Source: Dinochytrium kinnereticum (Eukaryota > Chytridiomycota > Chytridiomycetes > Chytridiales > Chytridiaceae). Taken from it: a DNA stretch of 10,365 nucleotides. Under the pieces are notes generated by a model, which did no database searches, had not been told where the DNA came from, and saw only the letters and a list, made by a program, of their open reading frames with translations. Each line of letters begins with the position of its first letter. Positions within the stretch are counted from its first letter, which is position 1. Shown one piece after another: positions 6,859 through 10,365 of the stretch. The stretch lies in contig JADGJT010000600.1 in assembly GCA_027604005.1 (NCBI GenBank), positions 1-10,365 on the forward strand, in the 5' to 3' direction. The position numbers and the translations under genes are program-made.

Positions 6859-7687
6859 GAGTTGCTTTGCGATAGTGTTTGTTGTATTTTTGTGCCATTT
6901 TTTCTTCCCCTCCTGAGAAGTTGTTGCATTTTTTTTGTTGTTTGATGGACCACTGGGCTGTTTGGCTTTCCAGTTCAGATGCTTTATTTCTCTCTGCTTA
7001 TTTGTATTATACTTTCCTTCTTAGCGGGTCTTGAGTTTGCTCCCCTTCACCGATTTGTTGTACTATCCCTGTTCATAGCACTTTGTAAGTTATTTGGCTA
7101 GAGCAGTTACCCTATTATCCTTTGACGATTTGTTGCCGAAACGTCATATGTGTAGGGAACTTGTTCTCTTCCTTACCTTTCTTTTTCTGCCTTGTTTTAT
7201 TTGCATGATGATGTCTCTCTTGGGGACTGCTATTTGTTTGGGCTGCGAGTTTCCCGTTTTTATTTGTTGTTTTTTTTTGTTTTGCCTTACTTCTCTTCAG
7301 GGAGCAAAAGAAAAAAGAATAGAAAAAATGGGGCCGTCCCAGTGGATTTTTAAGTACTAAAAGGAATCCCTTTCCATTCTAGAACGAGAATGACTTGCCT
7401 TTTCTTCGCACCTGACGCCTTTTCTTGCACTTTTGGTGAGCTTCAGCGTGCCTGGATGTCTGGCTTCTGCGTTTTACGACGCAGACTTGTCCAACCACAA
7501 ATTCACTAGTGCACCCAACACAACCCAACCACCACCACCAGCACCGCTCCCAAGCAGACTCCTTCAACCGCCATCCCTCCTCCGTAAGGCATCTCATCTG
7601 CGACGGATATTTGAGAATTATCTCCGAGAAGGAAAGAAAGAGAGAGAAGGGAGGAGGTCGGTTGCTGGGGGCTGAAGACTGAATGGC
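6859..7687 (+). other. 3' UTR and intergenic region, then arrestin promoter and leader
   Basis: 6859-7360 is T-rich (runs such as T9 in the 7270s) without a canonical AATAAA, so the 3' end of the upstream gene is not marked clearly. The open frame at 7094-7360 reads as hydrophobic only because of its T content. 7500-7590 carries a CA/CT-rich tract (CCACCACCACCAGCACC) like the one downstream of the TATA box at 5363, probably the leader of the arrestin gene. I found no clear TATA box for that gene. Confidence 0.45.
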
Positions 7688-9634
7688 ATGGCACCGGTCA
7701 TCACCATTCATCCTTTACCGGATTCGGAGTCGTTTGTTTATGGGAATTATGGACTTGAGCCTTGTACTGTTAGGTATGCTTTTGGTTGGGGTTGAGGTTT
7801 ACTTCTTTTGGGTGTTGGGTTGGATTGAATGCATTGGTGGTTGGAGCTTTTGTTGTTATTTGTAAGATCGGCGCTCTGTGGACGTTGATATCACATAGAC
7901 ATGCACTCCTAGATATCATTCCAGACTATGCTCTTTCCTGTAAAATTGCTAATGGACCTCTTGGTGTTTCTTTTCCCGCTTAACAGAGGCATAGTTCGAG
8001 TCGTCCACGACTCAAGATACCCGCTCAAAATCAACTACCTCAAAGTCAAGCTAAAAGGCGAGCTAAAATGCACTTACATGACCTCCCCCGACGCCCACGA
8101 CATCACTCACCGCTCAAAAGTCCTTGTAGCAGAGGAAGCACCCCTTCTGACGTCTCCTGAAACCCTTCCACCTGAATCTCAACTTGACATTCCCTTCCAA
8201 ATCAACGTCCCAGATCCTGATCATCAAAGTGAAATACTGAGAACAGCGGTTCGGGTTGCGAATCTTTTGCCAGCTTCGTATGAACTGATTGCAAAGACGG
8301 GGAGTGGTGTGCCGTTTGATGCGAGGGCGGTCTACAGTGTTGTTGGGGAGATGGAGGAGGCTGCGACCATGTTTTCGTTCGCAAAGGTTCGGAGTGGATC
8401 GATTCAGGTTGAGCCGTTTTTGGTTTATGATCCGCGCTTGCTTCCGCTTCTTATTCAACCGGATTCGAAGAGATGGCGATCGGCCCCTGGTGAATCTCCC
8501 ATTGAGTATGAGGTGGAGCTGTCAGCAACGGCGCTTGGGCCTGGTGATATTTTTCGACTGGCATACCGCCTTGCAGTTGCGAGGGAAGATGCTGTGAAGG
8601 GTGTTCGTATTAAGCGCGTGTCACTGCTAATTAAGGAGCATCGAACGCTTGGCACCCAATTAATGCGGTCAATAGTGAGGAATAGCATTGAGATTGTGCG
8701 GTGGGACTTTGATGAAGGGCCGCCACCGCGGAATCTGACTGGGTCCGGGGGAGAGGAGAGGGAGATTGAACTTGGGGAGTTGAAGCCGAGGAGAAAGACT
8801 GCTGGAGGGTTTGCTGGGTACACGCCTATACCTACAGCTTCGTCTTCTTCGTCGACATCAACAGCTATACCTTCGAGGACTTCAAGCGGTGGTCGTCGTA
8901 TCGCTTATCGGTTCGCGGATTCCTGGAGCTCCGGGCCTGGTGGGGATGGGCTTTACGTTGAACGAGATGTTGAGTTGAAAGTTCCCAGTCGAGGGAATTT
9001 TGCGCCAACATCTCGACCTGCTGATCCGTCGCTTGTTATTCCTGTTAGACAGGTTGGACCTGTCTGGGCACACGTTGAGGTTAAGCATACCATGCAGGTT
9101 CGAGTAGAGCTGTCAGTTATCAATAAGACGGTTGTGATGGAGTGTGGGTGTGTGATGGGATCTGTTGGGAGGGAGGAGTGTGAGAGGGTTTTGGAGGAGA
9201 GTGTGGAGATCATGCCTACATTGGATTATGATAAGATTTTTGGGAATGATGTTTGGGTGCCGCCTTATGAGGTTGAGGATCCAGTTTTGGCGGAGCTTGA
9301 GAGAGCTGGGAATGACGACGAAGAGTATGAAGAGGAGGACGAGAAGGATGACGAGAATGAAGATGGTGAGGAGGATGATGAGAACGGGGAATTGAATCTT
9401 GAACCTGTTGGATCTTCTTCTTCGTCCGTTATCTCACTCACAACCTCTTCCGTTGCTCAAATGGCACTTAATGACGATGATGACGCTGCCGTAGCGTGGG
9501 GAGAATCATCATCCCCTCCGACTTTCCTACCCTCAAATTCACTACCTACGCCTGCACCTTCGCCGACGGCAGTTCCATCGTCAGATCGGCCGCTAGTTAT
9601 CGAAGAAGATCCCCCGCCTTACGCAGGAGAGTAA
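7688..9634 (+). CDS. Alpha-arrestin (ART-like ubiquitin-ligase adaptor), two exons
   Basis: Exon 1 is 7688-7773 and exon 2 is 7987-9634. The 213-nt intron (donor GTATGC, CTAAT branch-like at 7948, acceptor CTTAACAG) is phase 2 and makes Arg29; total 577 residues. ATG 7688 was chosen because only it gives the arrestin N-terminal strand (FVYGNYGLEPCTV) that joins the exon 2 frame (RVVHDSRYPLKI). An arrestin N domain (about 14-180) is followed by an arrestin C domain (about 200-440, interrupted by a Ser-rich, charged insert near 270-370). Then come VPPY (453-456), a D/E run (472-500), a Ser/Pro-rich tail and a PPPY motif (571-574) three residues from the end. Fungal alpha-arrestins use PPxY to recruit the Rsp5/Nedd4 ubiquitin ligase to plasma-membrane transporters for endocytosis. 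The cargo cannot be told from sequence. A second ATG at 7683 in another frame sits 5 nt upstream in a weaker context. Confidence 0.85.
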
Positions 9635-10299
9635 ACCAACCCCACACTCTCCCACTTTTTTCTTTATTTGCTTTTTTCTCTCTCTCAGGTTACTTTATGC
9701 CTCCTTATTAATGTTTTTCTGATACCCGCTTATTCCTGTTTCACCCAATTTATGTTACCTCTTGCCTTTTTTTTTTTTGGCTGTTATACGCTCCTTCGTC
9801 ATTGTTTATTTCTCCGCTGGTGTCCCATGTTATGTTATTTCTTTACGATGCTTTAATTTGGGGGCTAGCTTGTGGTTGTTTTTGTTTTTTTTTCTCTTTT
9901 TTTAGAATAAAGGTCGACGATGGCAGGAGATGAACGTGTTTTGTTTTTTTTCTTCTTTGGCTTCCTGCTCTGAACTATTTATGATACAGATTATTTTCCT
10001 GCAAATTGATTTGAAAAACGATATTGGAGCTGTTGCTTTTGTCTCAGTTTCTTAGGATCGCCGGACTTCTATTGATGTGCTCACACGATATTTTCCATGC
10101 AAATTAAAGCCTTAGCAGAAAAATGGGAAGCAATAATGATGTGTAGGTATCGGCAAAAGAATCAGGGGTGGAATCCAGGAAGTTTGAAACGCCCTAATTG
10201 GAATGAATATTTATATTTTTTTACTTATTAACAAAAATGCAATATAGCAATGGGCCGAAACGTTATGGACAGGAAGGCAAAAAAAGACGGAGGCTCTCC
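9635..10299. other. 3' UTRs of convergent genes
   Basis: This region is T-rich, with a run of about 12 T at 9767-9778 and others near 9885. It holds the arrestin 3' UTR up to about 9930. From there to 10299 I see no gene; it should contain the 3' UTR of the minus-strand gene ending at 10300. On that strand only variant signals (AATAAG, TATAAA) are visible near 10205-10235. Confidence 0.5.
9906..9911 (+). terminator. Poly(A) signal of the arrestin gene
   Basis: AATAAA lies 271 nt after the stop codon and follows a T-rich stretch. It is the only canonical signal I see on the plus strand between the stop and the next gene. Confidence 0.5.
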
Positions 10300-10365
10300 T
10301 TAATCAATTGATTCCGCGATCAAATTCTCGAACCTCGTCCGCCGACTCTTGGTAAACGGAATTTT
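10300..10365 (-). CDS. C-terminal 21 codons of a gene entering from the right
   Basis: Read on the minus strand from 10365, the frame is open for 21 codons to TAA (10302-10300). The tail is basic then acidic (TKSRRTRFENLIAESID). It is too short to identify. Support comes from the uninterrupted, natural-looking frame at the window edge and the AT-rich, 3' UTR-like sequence beyond the stop. The gene would converge on the arrestin. Confidence 0.45.
   Translation of the reverse strand, partial: KIPFTKSRRTRFENLIAESID

Noticed and set aside
7094..7360. Plus-strand 88-codon hydrophobic frame that could look like a membrane protein
   Set aside because: It starts with TTG and lies in the T-rich 3' UTR; its hydrophobic residues are explained by base composition.
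8114..8823. Several minus-strand frames inside the arrestin gene
   Set aside because: They lie opposite a long coding exon with clear arrestin homology.

Overview
This window looks like ordinary nuclear DNA of a filamentous or zoosporic fungus. Coding exons are interrupted by short GT-AG introns (several of 46-70 nt). AATAAA poly(A) signals follow stop codons, and promoters carry TATA, CCAAT and CT/CA-rich elements. I saw no rRNA, tRNA, CRISPR array, bacterial-type operon or recognisable transposon. The two genes I recognise are typical of fungi: a Munc13/Ync13-like exocytosis factor and an alpha-arrestin. I cannot name the species.

Layout: (1) 1-1782, plus strand, is the 3' part of a C2/MHD protein of the Unc13-Ync13 type; its 5' end lies outside the window. 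(2) 1783-3280 holds a spliced minus-strand gene of unknown function (about 3131 to 2345) with its own CCAAT and TATA boxes. It converges on gene 1. (3) 3687-3938, plus strand, is a small spliced gene divergent from (2), followed by a duplicated poly(A) motif. (4) 3939-5300 is mostly intergenic, with one short candidate ORF (5147-5290). (5) 5303-6858, plus strand, is a 260-residue unrecognised protein. It has a promoter with a palindromic MCB box, a CCAAT box and a TATA box, and a leader of about 680 nt with at least one likely intron. (6) 7688-9634, plus strand, is a two-exon alpha-arrestin with a C-terminal PPPY motif. (7) 10300-10365, minus strand, is the last 21 codons of a gene that enters from the right and converges on the arrestin.

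The genes do not form an obvious pathway. Gene 1 and the arrestin both serve membrane traffic (exocytosis and endocytosis), but fungal gene order does not imply co-function. The most interesting locus is (5). A putative MBF-type promoter element sits upstream of a protein with nine S/T-P sites (two full CDK consensus), cyclin-docking-like KKRLF, a KEN box, basic clusters and a C-terminal helix resembling the GTB motif of Whi5/Nrm1. Together these suggest a diverged G1/S transcription repressor, offered as a hypothesis.
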